DNA from: Azorinus chamasolen
Taxonomy: Eukaryota > Mollusca > Bivalvia > Cardiida > Solecurtidae
Assembly: GCA_963576725.1 (NCBI GenBank)
Contig: OY755243.1
Location: 81,393,945 to 81,457,944 of the forward strand
Reading direction: 5' to 3'
Length of the DNA: 64,000 nucleotides
Under the pieces are notes generated by a model. That model ran no database searches and had not been told where the DNA came from. It worked only from the letters and a program-made list of their open reading frames with translations. The translations under genes and the position numbers were made by a program. Numbering within the stretch: position 1 is the first letter of the stretch; every line of letters starts with the position of its first letter. Below are positions 50,661 through 61,237 of this stretch, piece after piece.

Positions 50661-51082
50661 GAAGTCTACTTTTAAACGAGAATGGAGCAGTCTGCTTTGA
50701 AAATTCAGTATTCAAAAGGTTGGAACCATTCAATACAGCCACAGAACAGATCTAAAAATATCTCAGAAACAATTACGCACTGTTATAGACAACATACAGT
50801 AGGAGTGTCATGGACCTTTATTTGTCTGGTAACAGGTCAATTTATATTTGCAAACAGTTTAGACCATGATCGTGCAAGAGCCCTAAGAATAGGGTCTGCA
50901 CTGTTTGCCATCTTAGTTTCTGTCTGTGACACTAACAATTGTAAATCATTAAATGATCATTGCTGATATCAGGAGACTTTGCAAAATCTAGCTTTAATTT
51001 GATTAAGCATTTCAACGAAAGATGTTTGCATGCATCTGATTTGTATCTACTTGCATTAAAATGTGTGTCAATAATACAAAGG
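50661..51082. other. Spacer with an F remnant
   Basis: ATTTGCAAACAGTTTAGACC with GGGTCTGCACTGTTTGCC (50845-50915) is a worn F core. The 94-codon ORF runs through it and is not a credible gene. Confidence 0.4.
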
Positions 51083-51311
51083 TTAACCCATTCCTCCATT
51101 GGCTATTTTTAGACCCAATCTCTTTGAATGAATCTACCCAAAATGACCATTTACTAGAGAAAAGTAAAATTTTAGAATTTTGTAGTTTGAAACCATTGTG
51201 ATAAATAGAGCATTTGCTTCTATAGGAGCAAATGCTTTATTTATCACAATGGTTTCATAAAGTGACTTTTACAGAGGCGTAGAAAGGCGTATATATGGAG
51301 GAAAGGGTTAA
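51083..51311 (+). repeat. A-family MITE, TTAA both ends
   Basis: TTAACCCATTCCTCCATTGG to ATGGAGGAAAGGGTTAA. The hairpin centre is GCTTCTATAGGAGC. Confidence 0.9.
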
Positions 51312-51333
51312 ACAAAATGCATGTTTGATACTG

Positions 51334-51515
51334 AATGGACTCTACTGTGAACACCATTGCTAACAGGGTAGATTTAGATTAGATGGCTCCTGTAGGAACT
51401 GTTTGATCAGGGTCTGCTCTGTATCCTTAAATACTAGTACAGATATGATTCTACACTGTTAATTGATATTGGACCATTCCACTTAGAAAATACTGCATTC
51501 AAAGGGTTGAAACTA
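51334..51515 (+). repeat. F fragment enclosing a C core
   Basis: ACTGAATGGACTCTACTG and TGGACCATTCCACTTAGAAA with CATTCAAAGGGTTGA are F flanks. Between them lies a C core (TAGATGGCTCCTGTAGGAAC) with CTGATTCTACA-type flank. Confidence 0.5.
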
Positions 51516-51750
51516 AGAAACAATAGATAAGAATCTAGCAAAAGTGCAGGCTTGCATGTTAAAGACCATTGAAAATTCCTTAGTGCAGTTAAAATACACT
51601 AAATCTGTTTAGTCTAACGGTGTAGAGAAATGCTGGTAGATCTTTTAGATTATGAATGGCAAGTTGACTGAATTATTCCAGAAAGAACAAAACGAGGCCT
51701 TATGTTTCATGCCTGGTATTTCTGTAACAGAAATACATATAATCAATGCG

Positions 51751-52098
51751 TTAACTCTTTCCTTTTTATGCCTTTGCAAACAGAGTAGACCAAGATGAGA
51801 TGGCTCCTGTTGGAGCCCTTTGATCAGGGTCTGCTCTGTCTGCTTATGAAATGATAGTAGATCTGACTCTACAGCATCTACAAATACAAAACAAAATTGT
51901 ATACAGAGCTAAAGATAAAGGTGCGTACCCAAATACTAAAATCGTCACTTCTCCACTAAACCCTTTACTGTTACGGCCCTACAGAATTATCTCGAAGAGA
52001 CGATTCTAAAGAGTGATCGCAGTATGGGTTTGGTCGAGAAATAATGGAGCTACGGTAGTTATTATTTCTTACATGAATATTCATAATGTAAAGGGTTT
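51751..52098 (+). repeat. C-family MITE interrupted by an E element
   Basis: TTAACTCTTTCCTTTTTATG to TCTGACTCTACAGCATCTAC, then an E element, then ATTATTTCTTACATGAATAT and AATGTAAAGGGTTTA. Confidence 0.7.
51900..52057. repeat. E-family palindromic element nested in a C element
   Basis: Left flank GGTGCGTACCCAAATACTAA, arms CTCCACTAAACCCTTTACTG and complement, inner GAATTATCTCGAAGAGACGA. It is more diverged than other copies. Confidence 0.65.
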
Positions 52099-52570
52099 AG
52101 AAAAGACTTTCTTCAGCAGCATTACTTTCATCCTGCTATGACAGACGTTTGAGTGGTTACTTTAGAATTGATTTGTTGGGGGAGGAAGGTTTTAAGACTG
52201 GAATCAGCTTAATGTTTGCCAATATGTCTGGCAGTAACTTCTGTCTGTCCATCAGTACATGCAAGTTTATCCAAGCTAAAATCCCCCTATCCTGTTGTAA
52301 TTTTCGGTTGGACCTAATTACTATCCTTTGAATTGTTTCCCCTTTTCAACATTTTTCACTGTACATGTATACATGAATAAGGAGACTGGGGATAATTTGT
52401 TAGTCTCTTGCTTACAGTTCTAAGTACCTGTGTATTCTGCATAAATAATGCCCACGCTCTATTAAGGTATGGTATCTTCTGCAAAATGTGTGTTTTTATT
52501 TATTTATTTTGAATTTTTTTTGGGGGGGGTGGAGAACAACTAAAACCCTATATAATAATATATAAAGAAC
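52099..52570. other. No feature recognised
   Basis: A poly-G run lies at 52520-52531. No credible gene. Confidence 0.45.
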
Positions 52571-52572
52571 TA

Positions 52573-53549
52573 CACTGGAGATCCGTTATAACGCGGGTCT
52601 CGGGGGACAAAAAACTCAACCTGCGTTATATACGGAACCGCGTTATAACGGGTTTTTTTTATCTGGGTACTTACATAAACTTACATAAACCCCCATCATC
52701 CTAAAATAAACTAATTTCGAACAAAACTGACTTGTTTACTTTTGTTTCCCCGCCCACTCACGTACTGGAAAGGTTCAACGTAATTATACAAAATTACAAA
52801 TTAAATCGAGTATGATTTCAAGCAACCAAGTATATTTCATAAAACAAGCCTGTTGATGGGATATAATTGCCTCTGGGCCTGTCAAACCCCTAATCTGATT
52901 AAACGGTTCTGCTCTGTAAAACAATAAACATGGCTGTCACTGTTTTCAGAAAATGAAAGGTCACATGTGATGTCGTGTGTGATTTGTTGGGGTTTTATAT
53001 TTCATTTGATTGGTCAAAGGGTACACACCCTTTTCTGTATTAGCATATAACCTCCAACCCCGCACTGATTTAGGGGTTTAGATTTCTAATGATGTTTGTT
53101 TTTCATAATTAAAGTGCGAACTTTTGTGGCTTTGACAGTGAAAAAATTCAGTACACGCGCATCTCAATTATACACACAATTAATTTGTAACGAAAGTTAT
53201 GCAGTTAAGATTTTACTGGTTCCCGTGTTATTCGGGCATCATGTGCATGGTACGCGCCGGTAATCAGCTGTGTGTATTACATTCATGGCGGCATATATAC
53301 GAGTTGATAGTTGTCAGTTTTTCACACGTAAGATTGTCTTTCAATTGTTTATGTAGGGACCGGTGTTTGTTTTTATCCTTTAGCCTGCGGCGGGCGGATA
53401 AGTTTACCTAAGTTTATTTTATGTTTCATTGCGATATTCGATCATATTATAAATAAGGTATTTACAACAAAAAAATTCGGCGACACAGACTACCCGCGTT
53501 ATATCGGATACCGCGGTAAAACGGTCCGCGTTATAACGGATCTCCAGTG
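52573..53549. mobile_element. K element: TA-flanked, 24-bp perfect TIRs
   Basis: Both ends read CACTGGAGATCCGTTATAAC then GCGG, inward, with TA on each side (52571-52572 and 53550-53551). CCGCGTTATAACG motifs recur just inside each end. At 977 bp it is large for a MITE, yet has no transposase ORF. GC content is higher than its surroundings. TA duplications and subterminal repeats suggest a pogo/Tigger-like origin. Confidence 0.85.
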
Positions 53550-53561
53550 TATAGGTTTTTC

Positions 53562-53690
53562 GAAATACAGGTGGTAACTTTATTAATGCAGACTGAAAGC
53601 AATGCAGAATTTTTACCTCCCCCCTAGGAGCTGTCTGCATTGCTTTCACTCTGCATAAAGCAAACCACCTATGTACAAAATGCAAAAAGC
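53562..53690 (+). repeat. D3-type hairpin element
   Basis: GGTGGTAACTTTATTAATGC, AGCAATGCAGAATTTT and complement arms around CCCCTAGGAGCTG, then CATAAAGCAAACCACCTATG. Confidence 0.6.
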
Positions 53691-54303
53691 TCAGAAAATT
53701 GTACACCCCTAGAGCATTTATTGGAGATAATACAATAAGTATAAATTGCATGCAAAATTAATATGAAATTGGTGAACAGTGCAAAATAGCTTGTTTTGTA
53801 ATATTCTGTCATAGAAGACAGCAGTAAGCAAATTCCAAGTGAAAGAAACAGAATCTCAAATAACCAGAATATGCTTACATCTACATTCCTCAAATCTTTG
53901 CATGATAAGTAGAGGTACTTGTCATTGGCAAAAATTGTTATCTGTTAATATTTCTGAAGTTCATGGTTGTCTCCATTTCTCTTTAAATATACAGTCAGAT
54001 AGTCTAACAGTTTCAATCCTGATGAGATATTGAGCTGTTCAGTGTCTCCTCGATACAAACGGTGTGCATTTATTGTCACAGAATCACTGTTTGCATGCAA
54101 AAAGTTAAACACACCATTATCAATGTTGTTTATGAAGAAAAGTGAGAATATTATGATTGTTTGAGATTTCTGTCATTCCATGAACTCATCCATCCATCTA
54201 TCTTAGGTTGTTTTTTGTCCTTCCTCCTTCAAAACCATTTGAGATACTGTATACAAACTATGATCACTGGTACAGGATAAAGTCTGTATACAGTCAAACC
54301 TGT
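53691..54303. other. Unassigned, with an H core
   Basis: CAGTTTCAATCCTGATGAGA and GTCTCCTCGATACAAACGGT (54008-54064) form an H core. Other ORFs show no domain. Confidence 0.4.
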
Positions 54304-54394
54304 TTAACCCTTTACGCCATAAATACTTCTTTTTAATCCTTTGCAAATAGAGCAGACCAAGATCAGACATCTCGGAGTCTTGACTCTTTTTGTA
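54304..54394 (+). repeat. C-family MITE, left part
   Basis: TTAACCCTTTACGCCATAAA, TTGCAAATAGAGCAGACCAA, then truncated after AGATCAGACATC. Confidence 0.6.
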
Positions 54395-54590
54395 TTAACC
54401 CTTTCATTGCTGAATTTTCAAATGGACTTTCCCAAAATTCAACAGATCAAGCTTACTGTGAATAGTAAGGGATTATTTAAAAGAAAAGTGTTACATGACA
54501 AACAGTGCAGAACCTGATTAGAGAGCTACTTTAGGAGGTTCATGCGGGTCTACACTTTTTGCAAAGGACATTAAATTTTATTCTTCATTA
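54395..54590 (-). repeat. F-family MITE
   Basis: TTAACCCTTTCATTGCTGAA, CAAATGGACTTTCCCAAAAT, then core AACAGTGCAGAACCTGATTA with a worn right arm. Confidence 0.65.
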
Positions 54591-54852
54591 ACCCGTAACT
54601 CCATAAATACGCATTTCTTGTGACGCCTTTGCAAACAGAGTAAACCCAGATCAGAAGGCTCCTATATGATAGAGCTGCCTGATCAGGGTCTGCTCTGTTT
54701 GCTTATGGAATGATATAGATCTGATTCTATAGTTTCTTACATGACATGCAAACATTTCATGATTGTGTTAATATGCCATTTTAAAGATAAATCTGATTAA
54801 TATTCATGATGTCACCATTTCTTTCATGAATATTCTTGGAGTAAGCGGTTAA
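54588..54852 (+). repeat. C-family MITE
   Basis: TTAACCCGTAACTCCATAAA to TCTTGGAGTAAGCGGTTAA, with core AGAAGGCTCCTATATGATAG. It is followed directly by an A fragment. Confidence 0.8.
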
Positions 54853-54992
54853 GCTGTTGTGATAAATAGAGCATTTGCTCCATAGATTTGAATGTTTTTG
54901 AAACTACACAGTTCTAAGTTTCCTTTTCTCTCGTAAATGCTCCTTTTCGGTAGATTTATTCAAAGAGGTTGGATCTAAAAATAGCCTATGAA
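54853..54992 (-). repeat. A-family MITE, both ends lost
   Basis: GTTGTGATAAATAGAGCATT, one hairpin arm, then AAATGCTCCTTTTCGGTAGA and AAAAATAGCCTATG. Confidence 0.7.
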
Positions 54993-54999
54993 GCTTTCC

Positions 55000-55255
55000 C
55001 TCTCTAAGACGGGGTACGGACAAAACCACATATGGACAAAACCCCATTAGGACACCCATCATCTCCTCTTTACGACATCAACCTCTCCTGTCTAGGATCC
55101 ACAGCTCCTCTCTAGGATACCCAGTCCCTCCTCTCTAGGACACCCAGTCCCCCCCCCCACACACACAACACACATACTCTAGGAAATCTAGTATTTCCTC
55201 TCTGAGACACCCAGCCTGTCCTCTCTAGGACACCCAGCCTTTCCTTTCAGCCAAT
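55000..55255 (+). repeat. Pyrimidine-rich minisatellite
   Basis: Units of about 25 bp built on CCTCTCTAGGACACCCAG repeat, with a poly-C/CA tract at 55150-55176. The unit resembles part of a D terminus (ACCTCTCTAAGAC), from which it may have grown. Confidence 0.75.
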
Positions 55256-55299
55256 TGTTAAAAAACATTTAAAGTCCATTTTCACTGTTTTATAACTTT

Positions 55300-55720
55300 A
55301 ATAACCCTTTACCTGATGAAAATTCATGGTTATTTATTAGCTAAAATTATATAATGGCATAATAGAAACAAGGTTATTTTGGCCATGGCAGACAGTGTAG
55401 ACCATAACCCATTCCCGCATATTGACGCCTTTTGACGCTTCTGTAAAAGACACTTTGTGAAACCATTGTGATAAATAGAGCATTTGCTCCCAAGGAACAA
55501 ATGCTCTATTTATCACAATGGTTTCAAGACTACACAATTCTGAAAAAATCCTTTTCTCTAGTTAATGCTCCTTTTTGGTAGATTGAATCAAAGGGGTTAG
55601 GTCTAAAAATAGCCTAAGTGGGAATGGGTTAAATAGACAACTTCTACAGGAATCATCTTATCTGAGTCTACCTATTTTGCTAAGGGATCAAAATGTGTCT
55701 CTGTCAGGTAAAGGGTAATA
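55300..55720 (-). repeat. C-family MITE interrupted by an A element
   Basis: AATAACCCTTTACCTGATGA to GGCAGACAGTGTAGACC, then the A element, then GACAACTTCTACAGGAATCA and GTCTCTGTCAGGTAAAGGGTAA. Confidence 0.7.
55404..55632 (-). repeat. A-family MITE nested in a C element
   Basis: ATAACCCATTCCCGCATATT to CTAAGTGGGAATGGGTTAA. The hairpin centre is TTGCTCCCAAGGAACAAA. Confidence 0.85.
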
Positions 55721-55724
55721 TGCA

Positions 55725-55930
55725 GAGCTCAAGATAAAATGCTTAAATTAAAATATTTTGAAGTATAACTTTTTTCTTTCTTCACCAAACCCTGTGTTGT
55801 GATCACTCTTTAGAATCATCTCTTTGAGTAGAATTGTCTCAAAGAGACGATTCTAAAGAATAGTCACAACATTGGGTTTGGTGTAGAAATGATGATTTAA
55901 GTATTTGAGTATGCACCATTATTTGTAGCT
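55725..55930. repeat. E-family palindromic element
   Basis: CTTCACCAAACCCTGTGTTG and complement arms. The inner palindrome is enlarged by a second TCTTTGAG/CTCAAAGA pair. It abuts the C end. Confidence 0.65.
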
Positions 55931-56253
55931 GTGATATGAAATTGAAGGACCAATGTAGACCTTGATCTAGGTTAGCACTATTTGCCTCCGATTATCTAGT
56001 GAAATATTTAGGGTAATTACAGCACTTTGCGTGCAAGAATCTTGTTTCAACATCATTACATAATCACTCTCTTGTGATGCAGAATTGTTGCAGGTTGAAT
56101 AAAGATTGCCTGATACATTGATGATGTCGTGCACCTCTCATAAAAGATTGACACAAGGGTTTATTACATCATCAAGATATAGATGGATGTTGTTTATTAT
56201 TTGTCCTTGAATTCCCCGATCTTTATGGCCCTTTTGTTACAAGATTATTGAAC
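55931..56253. other. No feature recognised
   Basis: No ORF of note. An F-like scrap (CAATGTAGACCTTGATC) lies at 55952. Confidence 0.4.
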
Positions 56254-56501
56254 TCAACCCTTTCCCTGTTCTGTATTTATTTCAGATTTCAATACTTACT
56301 GAATATTCATGGACAAAAAGAGTTGTAATTAAATTTGGAAGGTGGAACATTGTAGACATTTTAGAAAGCAAAGAAACAGATCTATTAAATTCCATTAGCA
56401 AACAGACCAGACCCTGATCAGATGAGCTATAGGAGCTGATCTGGGTCTACTCTGTTTGCAAATGAGTGAAAAAAACATTTATATGAGGAAAAGGATGTTA
56501 A
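56254..56501 (+). repeat. B-family MITE
   Basis: TCAACCCTTTCCCTGTTCTG to TATGAGGAAAAGGATGTTAA. The core is shortened (GATCAGATGAGCTATAGGAG). Confidence 0.8.
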
Positions 56502-56718
56502 CCCTTTAACTCCACTGATACACCTTTGAACACCTTAATTGCTAACAGAGTAGACCCAGATCAGACAACTTCCTGTAAGAGTCACCTGATCAGGGTCTGC
56601 TCTGTTTGCTAATGGAATTACATAGACTGATTCTACAGTTTCTGCTGTGGCCAAAAAAAGTATTTTAATACACCAGTTACAAAAAAAGTTTAGGATAAAC
56701 ATGAGGTGAAGGGTTACC
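56498..56718 (+). repeat. C-family MITE sharing TTAA with a B element
   Basis: TTAACCCTTTAACTCCACTG to CATGAGGTGAAGGGTTACC, with core AGACAACTTCCTGTAAGAGT. Confidence 0.75.
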
Positions 56719-57006
56719 GGTAATCTGTTAAACTGTAGCATTGTAATCGTGAAAAACCTTATAATACAAAGTTGGAAAAGATTAACGTTTCAAAAAGTAT
56801 TGTGAGAAAAATCTTTTTGGAGCATGAAAGCTACTAACATTATTTGTTTATGACAATTGTTTGGCATACCAAGAGTAATTTCTTTATCCCTGACGGTTTT
56901 TCAACCATGTCGGCTATGTCCTTTTGTATGCAGGGTCTTGTACAATATTCTAATCATTATAAGCAGGGAGTGAAAATGCATTGCATCAGTCAATTCTTTA
57001 GACCAA
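56719..57006. other. No feature recognised
   Basis: No repeat family match. The ORF here runs into the next C element. Confidence 0.4.
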
Positions 57007-57257
57007 TTAACCCATTCCTCCATAAATACACCTTTCTACGCCTTTGCAAACAGAGTAGACGCAGATCAGACGGCTCCTATAGGAGCCATCTGATCAGGGT
57101 CTGCTCTGTTTGCTTATAATATAATATTAGATATTATTCTACAGTTTCTGCCATGGTCAACAATTCCCGTGTCCATGTAATATAACAACAAATTAATTAA
57201 TTTAATATTCTCGACCTCATTATTTCTTGCATGAATATTCATGGAGGAAAGGGTTAT
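57007..57257 (+). repeat. C-family MITE with A-type termini
   Basis: TTAACCCATTCCTCCATAAA to TTCATGGAGGAAAGGGTTA, with a near-perfect core AGACGGCTCCTATAGGAGCC. Its ends are those of the A family. Confidence 0.85.
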
Positions 57258-57384
57258 ATAAATTTTCCTCATAAGTATGATGATCATATATTAGCCACTG
57301 GTCTCTGAGGCAATGTCTAGTCAGGGTCTACTTGCCTATCTCATTAGAATGTGAATGTTGTAAGCAAAGTCGTGATTAAATTTG

Positions 57385-57455
57385 CAAAACGTTTGGATCC
57401 AGACGAGATCCAGTATTGGATATTTCATCAGGATCCATACTATTCAACACTTGCA
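57385..57455 (+). repeat. H-type core
   Basis: AACGTTTGGATCCAGACGAG and TTCATCAGGATCCATACTAT. A second left arm alone (AACAGTTTGGATCCAGATGA) lies at 57597. Confidence 0.55.
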
Positions 57456-57624
57456 ATACCCAACTGTAGTGATTAAAACTTGTTAGTTTTTATTCTAATA
57501 CCAGTGACAATTAATTTTGTTTTGACATTGATTTGTATGGCATGCTTAAGTCTGACCCTTTAAATACCATTGTCCAATTTGTAATGATGTTTTCAAACAG
57601 TTTGGATCCAGATGAGAAACAAAA

Positions 57625-57808
57625 CCACCCTTACAACGCTGAATTTTCAAATGGACTATTCCATAATTCAAAAAGGTTAAGCTTATGGTAAATATTTAGG
57701 GTATTTTCAAAAGAAAAGTGTAACATGGCAAATAGTGCAGACCCTGATCTGGGTCTACACTGTTTGCAAAATACATTAGTGGCGCGTTTCCCGTACAGTA
57801 AGGGTTAA
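57625..57808 (-). repeat. F-family MITE, core shortened
   Basis: ACCCTTACAACGCTGAATTT to CCCGTACAGTAAGGGTTAA. It gives the opposite-strand view of the 2270-2482 copy and confirms both ends. Confidence 0.75.
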
Positions 57809-57906
57809 AAGAGAATGATGAAAGAAAAACAAAATGAGAACTGTAGCAAAATGATGACAGTTTCGTTGATTGAAATTACTTAGCGTGGGAAGAGGTAATT
57901 GTCATA

Positions 57907-58121
57907 CAGTAAAAACTCAATGCTACAAAGTTTACAAACACTCATATAGTCGTACCATTATTAGTCTTTAACACAGGTGGCAGCTTAATGCAGTGTGAAA
58001 GTCATGCAGAAAGCTCCTCTAGGAGCTTTCTGCATGACTTTCACCCTGCATTAAGCAGCCACCTGCCTACAGAGATATAAATTCTTCATTGTTAAGATTT
58101 CGTAGTATCAAGTTCTTACTG
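57907..58121 (+). mobile_element. D-family TA-flanked element
   Basis: TA-CAGTAAAAACTCAATGCTA opens and AAGTTCTTACTG-TA closes the copy. The hairpin arms AGTCATGCAGAAAGCTCCTC are perfect, while the outer flanks are diverged. Confidence 0.75.
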
Positions 58122-58280
58122 TAGTTTACTGGAGATACAGAACGGTCTGTTGCAGTAACCTAAGTATGCTGGCATGAATATTTGATGGTCATAGTCTGGG
58201 TAGATATAAAAGTAAGGCTTTGCACGCTAATTGGTATTTGTTTTTAGACAAAAAATGTCTTGTTTTAATTCTCATGCTTA

Positions 58281-58466
58281 GCCCTTTACTCCATATAAAC
58301 ACCTTTCCACACCTTTGCAACAGAGTAGACCCAGATCAGATGGCTCCTGCAGTCGCTCCCATGACCAGATATTCTTGTGCTCATGTGCTATTATAAAAAA
58401 AATAGTCTTATTAATATTCATGATGACATTATTTTTATATGAATATTCATGGTATAAAGGGTTACA
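58281..58466 (+). repeat. C-family MITE, core and right flank deleted
   Basis: AGCCCTTTACTCCATATAAA, AGATGGCTCCTGCAG, then a jump to CCATGACCAGATATTC and the end CATGGTATAAAGGGTTA. Confidence 0.7.
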
Positions 58467-58557
58467 CTTTTTTTCTCTATCTTTTGAAAATACTTTTCAT
58501 GTGTCAAATAGTTTTGATCCTAATGAGACACCAAGGAAGTTAAATGGACAGACTTCA

Positions 58558-58983
58558 CCATTTACCTGATGAATATTAATGAAGTTTTGTGATAGCATAA
58601 TTATGTACACAGGATCTTATGGTATTGGTAGAAATGTTTGGGTCAGATATATTTTAACCCATTCCTCCATAGGCTATTTTCAGACCCAACCTCTTTGAAT
58701 GAATCTACCCAAAAGAAGCATTTGCTAGAGAAAGGTAAAATTTTAGAATTTTTGTAGTTTGAAACCATTGTGATAAATAGAGCATTTGTTCCCATAGGAA
58801 CAAAATGCTCTATTTATCACAATGGTTTCAAGAAGTGGTTATTTTAGAGGCGTAGAACGGCTTATTTATGGAGGAAAGGGTTAATTTCATAAGCAAACAG
58901 AGCAGACCCTGACCAGACAATATGATCTGGTCTACACTGTTTGCAAACACATAAAAAGGCTTTTATATTATGAAGGAAAGGGC
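58558..58983 (-). repeat. C-family MITE interrupted by an A element
   Basis: CATTTACCTGATGAATATTA to GGGTCAGATATATT, then the A element, then TTTCATAAGCAAACAGAGCA and GAAGGAAAGGGCAAA. Confidence 0.8.
58654..58884 (+). repeat. A-family MITE nested in a C element
   Basis: TTAACCCATTCCTCCATAGG to ATGGAGGAAAGGGTTAA, with TTAA at both ends and the C element continuing on each side. Confidence 0.9.
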
Positions 58984-58984
58984 A

Positions 58985-59370
58985 AACCCATTACCCAATG
59001 AATATTCAAGGGGAAAAAACAATGACATTAAGATGTATTCTTAGATAATTATGTAAACAGGAATGTCTGGCTCTGGTAGAAACTGTAGAATTGGATGTGT
59101 TCAATGCCATAAGCAAACAGAGCAGATCCAGATCAGATGGCTCCTGTAGGAGCCATCTGATCTGGTTCTACTCTGTTTTTTAAAGCGTATACAGTGAAAC
59201 CTCTCTAAACCGGAATTCTAGTAGAGAAGAATTAAGATTCTTTTAGGCAGGTGGCTGCTTAATGCTGGGTGAAAGTCATGCAGAAAGCTCCAAGAAGAGC
59301 TCTCTGCATGACTTTCACCCTGCATTAAGCTGCCACCTGTCTTACTGTATATATATATGATGTAAAGAGT
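58985..59370 (-). repeat. C-family MITE interrupted by a D element
   Basis: AACCCATTACCCAATGAATA to CTGTTTTTTAAAGCGTA, then the D element, then TATATGATGTAAAGAGTTA. The core AGATGGCTCCTGTAGGAGCC is perfect. Confidence 0.7.
59192..59347 (+). mobile_element. D-family element, right flank deleted
   Basis: TA-CAGTGAAACCTCTCTAAAC opens the copy. After the hairpin (AGTCATGCAGAAAGCTCC) it ends at CACCTGTCTTACTG-TA. Confidence 0.8.
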
Positions 59371-59404
59371 TATTTTGTCTGTACTAAAGGTGATCCCTTG
59401 AAGA

Positions 59405-59480
59405 TTCATAGATGAACAGTGTAGATCCAGACTAGACCATTAAAGGAGCTGTCTGATCAGGGTCTGCACAGATTGCATCA
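59405..59480 (+). repeat. F-type core fragment
   Basis: AACAGTGTAGATCCAGACTA and CTGATCAGGGTCTGCACAG. Confidence 0.5.
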
Positions 59481-59519
59481 CCAATTATTTTTCAAAGGTC
59501 GTATTGGCAGAATAATTAG

Positions 59520-59780
59520 GACCGGTCCTGCATTGAAAATTCAGGAGCCCTATAGGAATTACATTTTCTGTCTGTCTGTCAGTCAATCCGTCCGTCCGTC
59601 AACAATTTTGATGTGACGCGACAACTCAAACAGTAAATCACATATTGATTTCATATTAAGGGCATATGCTTAGTATCATACTTAGAAGAAGACACCTACA
59701 ATTTTTTGGTTGAATCAGATCACTTTGTTTACTGTTATGAGCCCTTGATTCATAAAAAATGCCATCAACTGTTGTCAGCA
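59520..59780 (+). repeat. P repeat
   Basis: GGAGCCCTATAGGAATTACA, CTGTCTGTCTGTCAGTCAAT, GTCAACAATTTTGATGTGAC and TTTCATATTAAGGGCAT, then GGTTGAATCAGATCACTTTG. The CTGTCTGTC tract followed by a unit-like core recalls N-type elements. It matches 30440-30680 on the other strand. Confidence 0.6.
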
Positions 59781-59908
59781 TGAATATCTAAGGAGTAAAG
59801 GGTTATATATATATACATATAATACTTAGAGTTTGGGTTATTATTGTTTAACTTTATTCATAATGTGCAGAATCGTGTATGAGTATTGGTATCCATCGAG
59901 AAAATGTT

Positions 59909-60135
59909 TTAACCCTTTCCCTGTTCTATAGTTAGGCCAAATTTCAATACCTACAGAATATTCATTAACAAAATAGTTATACAGAAATATGGAAGGTGGA
60001 ACATTGTAGATATTTTAGAAAGCAAAGAAACAGATCTATCAATTTCTATAAGCAAACAGAGCAGACCCTGATCTGATCTGGGTCTACTCTGTTTGCAAAT
60101 GCGCGAAAACATGTGTATATGAGGGAAAGGTTTAA
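59909..60135 (+). repeat. B-family MITE, core apex deleted
   Basis: TTAACCCTTTCCCTGTTCTA to GAGGGAAAGGTTTAA. The hairpin apex is lost (CCCTGATCTGATCTGGGT). Confidence 0.85.
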
Positions 60136-60263
60136 CCCTTACCGCAACTGATGATCGAAAACATTGAGAACTGCAGCAATAAATAAATACCACCTGTGCT
60201 GCTTGGGCATAGCTAATGTAGTGTGACTAATGTAGTGTGACACCTGGATTAGTGAGTATTAGA

Positions 60264-60476
60264 TTAACCCTTACCATGCAGGTCACTAATGCCCTTTGTA
60301 AAGCAGTGTAGACCCAGATGAGAAGGTCCCTAGTGTGTGTGTGTGTTGGGGGGTGAATGTGAGGTTTTGAATGATAAACAGTGCAGAGCCTCATCTAGGA
60401 GCCATCTGGTCTGGGTCTGCACTGTTTTCAAATGCCTGTTACACAGTACACTGATTTCCCATAATCAAAGGGTGAA
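60264..60476 (+). repeat. F-family MITE with a GT insertion
   Basis: TTAACCCTTACCATGCAGGT to ATAATCAAAGGGTGAAC. A GTGTGTGTGTGTG run interrupts the left core arm, followed by a second core half. Confidence 0.65.
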
Positions 60477-60504
60477 CATGACTTTGACCTTGGTCAGTAT
60501 TATC

Positions 60505-60870
60505 AGATCTGTACCTATATAAATGTAGAACATCTCTAAAATGGCCACTTAACCCATTCCCTGTTCTATATTGATTCCAAATTTCTGAATATTCTTGGAC
60601 AGAATAGTTGAAATATGGAAGGTGGAACATTGTAACCATTTTAGAAACTAAAGAAACAGATCTATCAAATTCCATAAGCAACAGAGCAGACCCTGTTCAG
60701 ACAGCTCCTATAGGAGCCATTTGATCTAGGTCTACTCTGTTTGCAAAGGTGTAGAAAAACTTAATGCAGAATAATTAATTATAAGTAAGGCAGAAAACTG
60801 CTGAAGAAGCTTTTTGCATAGTGTTCTTCCTTCATTGAGCTGTCACTTGCCTTTTATGACAAAGATGGTT
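60505..60870 (+). repeat. D-type element interrupted by a B element
   Basis: GAACATCTCTAAAATGGCCAC precedes the B element, and CTTAATGCAGAATAATTAAT, GGCAGAAAACTGCTGAAGAA and TTCATTGAGCTGTCACTTGC follow it. The match to D is weak but in order. Confidence 0.4.
60549..60753 (+). repeat. B-family MITE, right end lost
   Basis: TTAACCCATTCCCTGTTCTA to CTGTTTGCAAAGGTGTAG, with core AGACAGCTCCTATAGGAGCC. Confidence 0.75.
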
Positions 60871-60994
60871 TACACATTTTTTGATGGTCACAAGAATGGG
60901 TACCACTGCACAACCTTTGCATGTTCAAAAGAAGCGACTAATAATGGTTTAATGTAAACTGGAGTTTTCTGCGTCTTTGATTCTCCAGCAGATG

Positions 60995-61237
60995 TTAACC
61001 TTTTACTCCATGAATATGCCTTTCTACGCCTTTGCAATTAGAGTAGACCCAGATCAGACGGCTCCTATAGGAGCCGTCTGATCAGGATCTGCTCTGTTTG
61101 CTTTGGATATAATAAAGATATATAGTTTCTACCAAGGCCAAAATTTCATGTGTCCGTGTGCTATTATAACAATTAATCTAATTAATATTCATGACATCAT
61201 TATTTTTTACATGAATATTCATTGAGGTAAGGGTTAA
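60995..61237 (+). repeat. C-family MITE, reference copy
   Basis: TTAACCTTTTACTCCATGAA to TTGAGGTAAGGGTTAA, with TTAA at both ends and a perfect core AGACGGCTCCTATAGGAGCC. Confidence 0.85.

Noticed and set aside
53199..53751. 70- and 110-codon ORFs in and beside K
   Set aside because: No transposase motif (no DDE/DDD spacing, no HTH text) and overlap with K's terminus.
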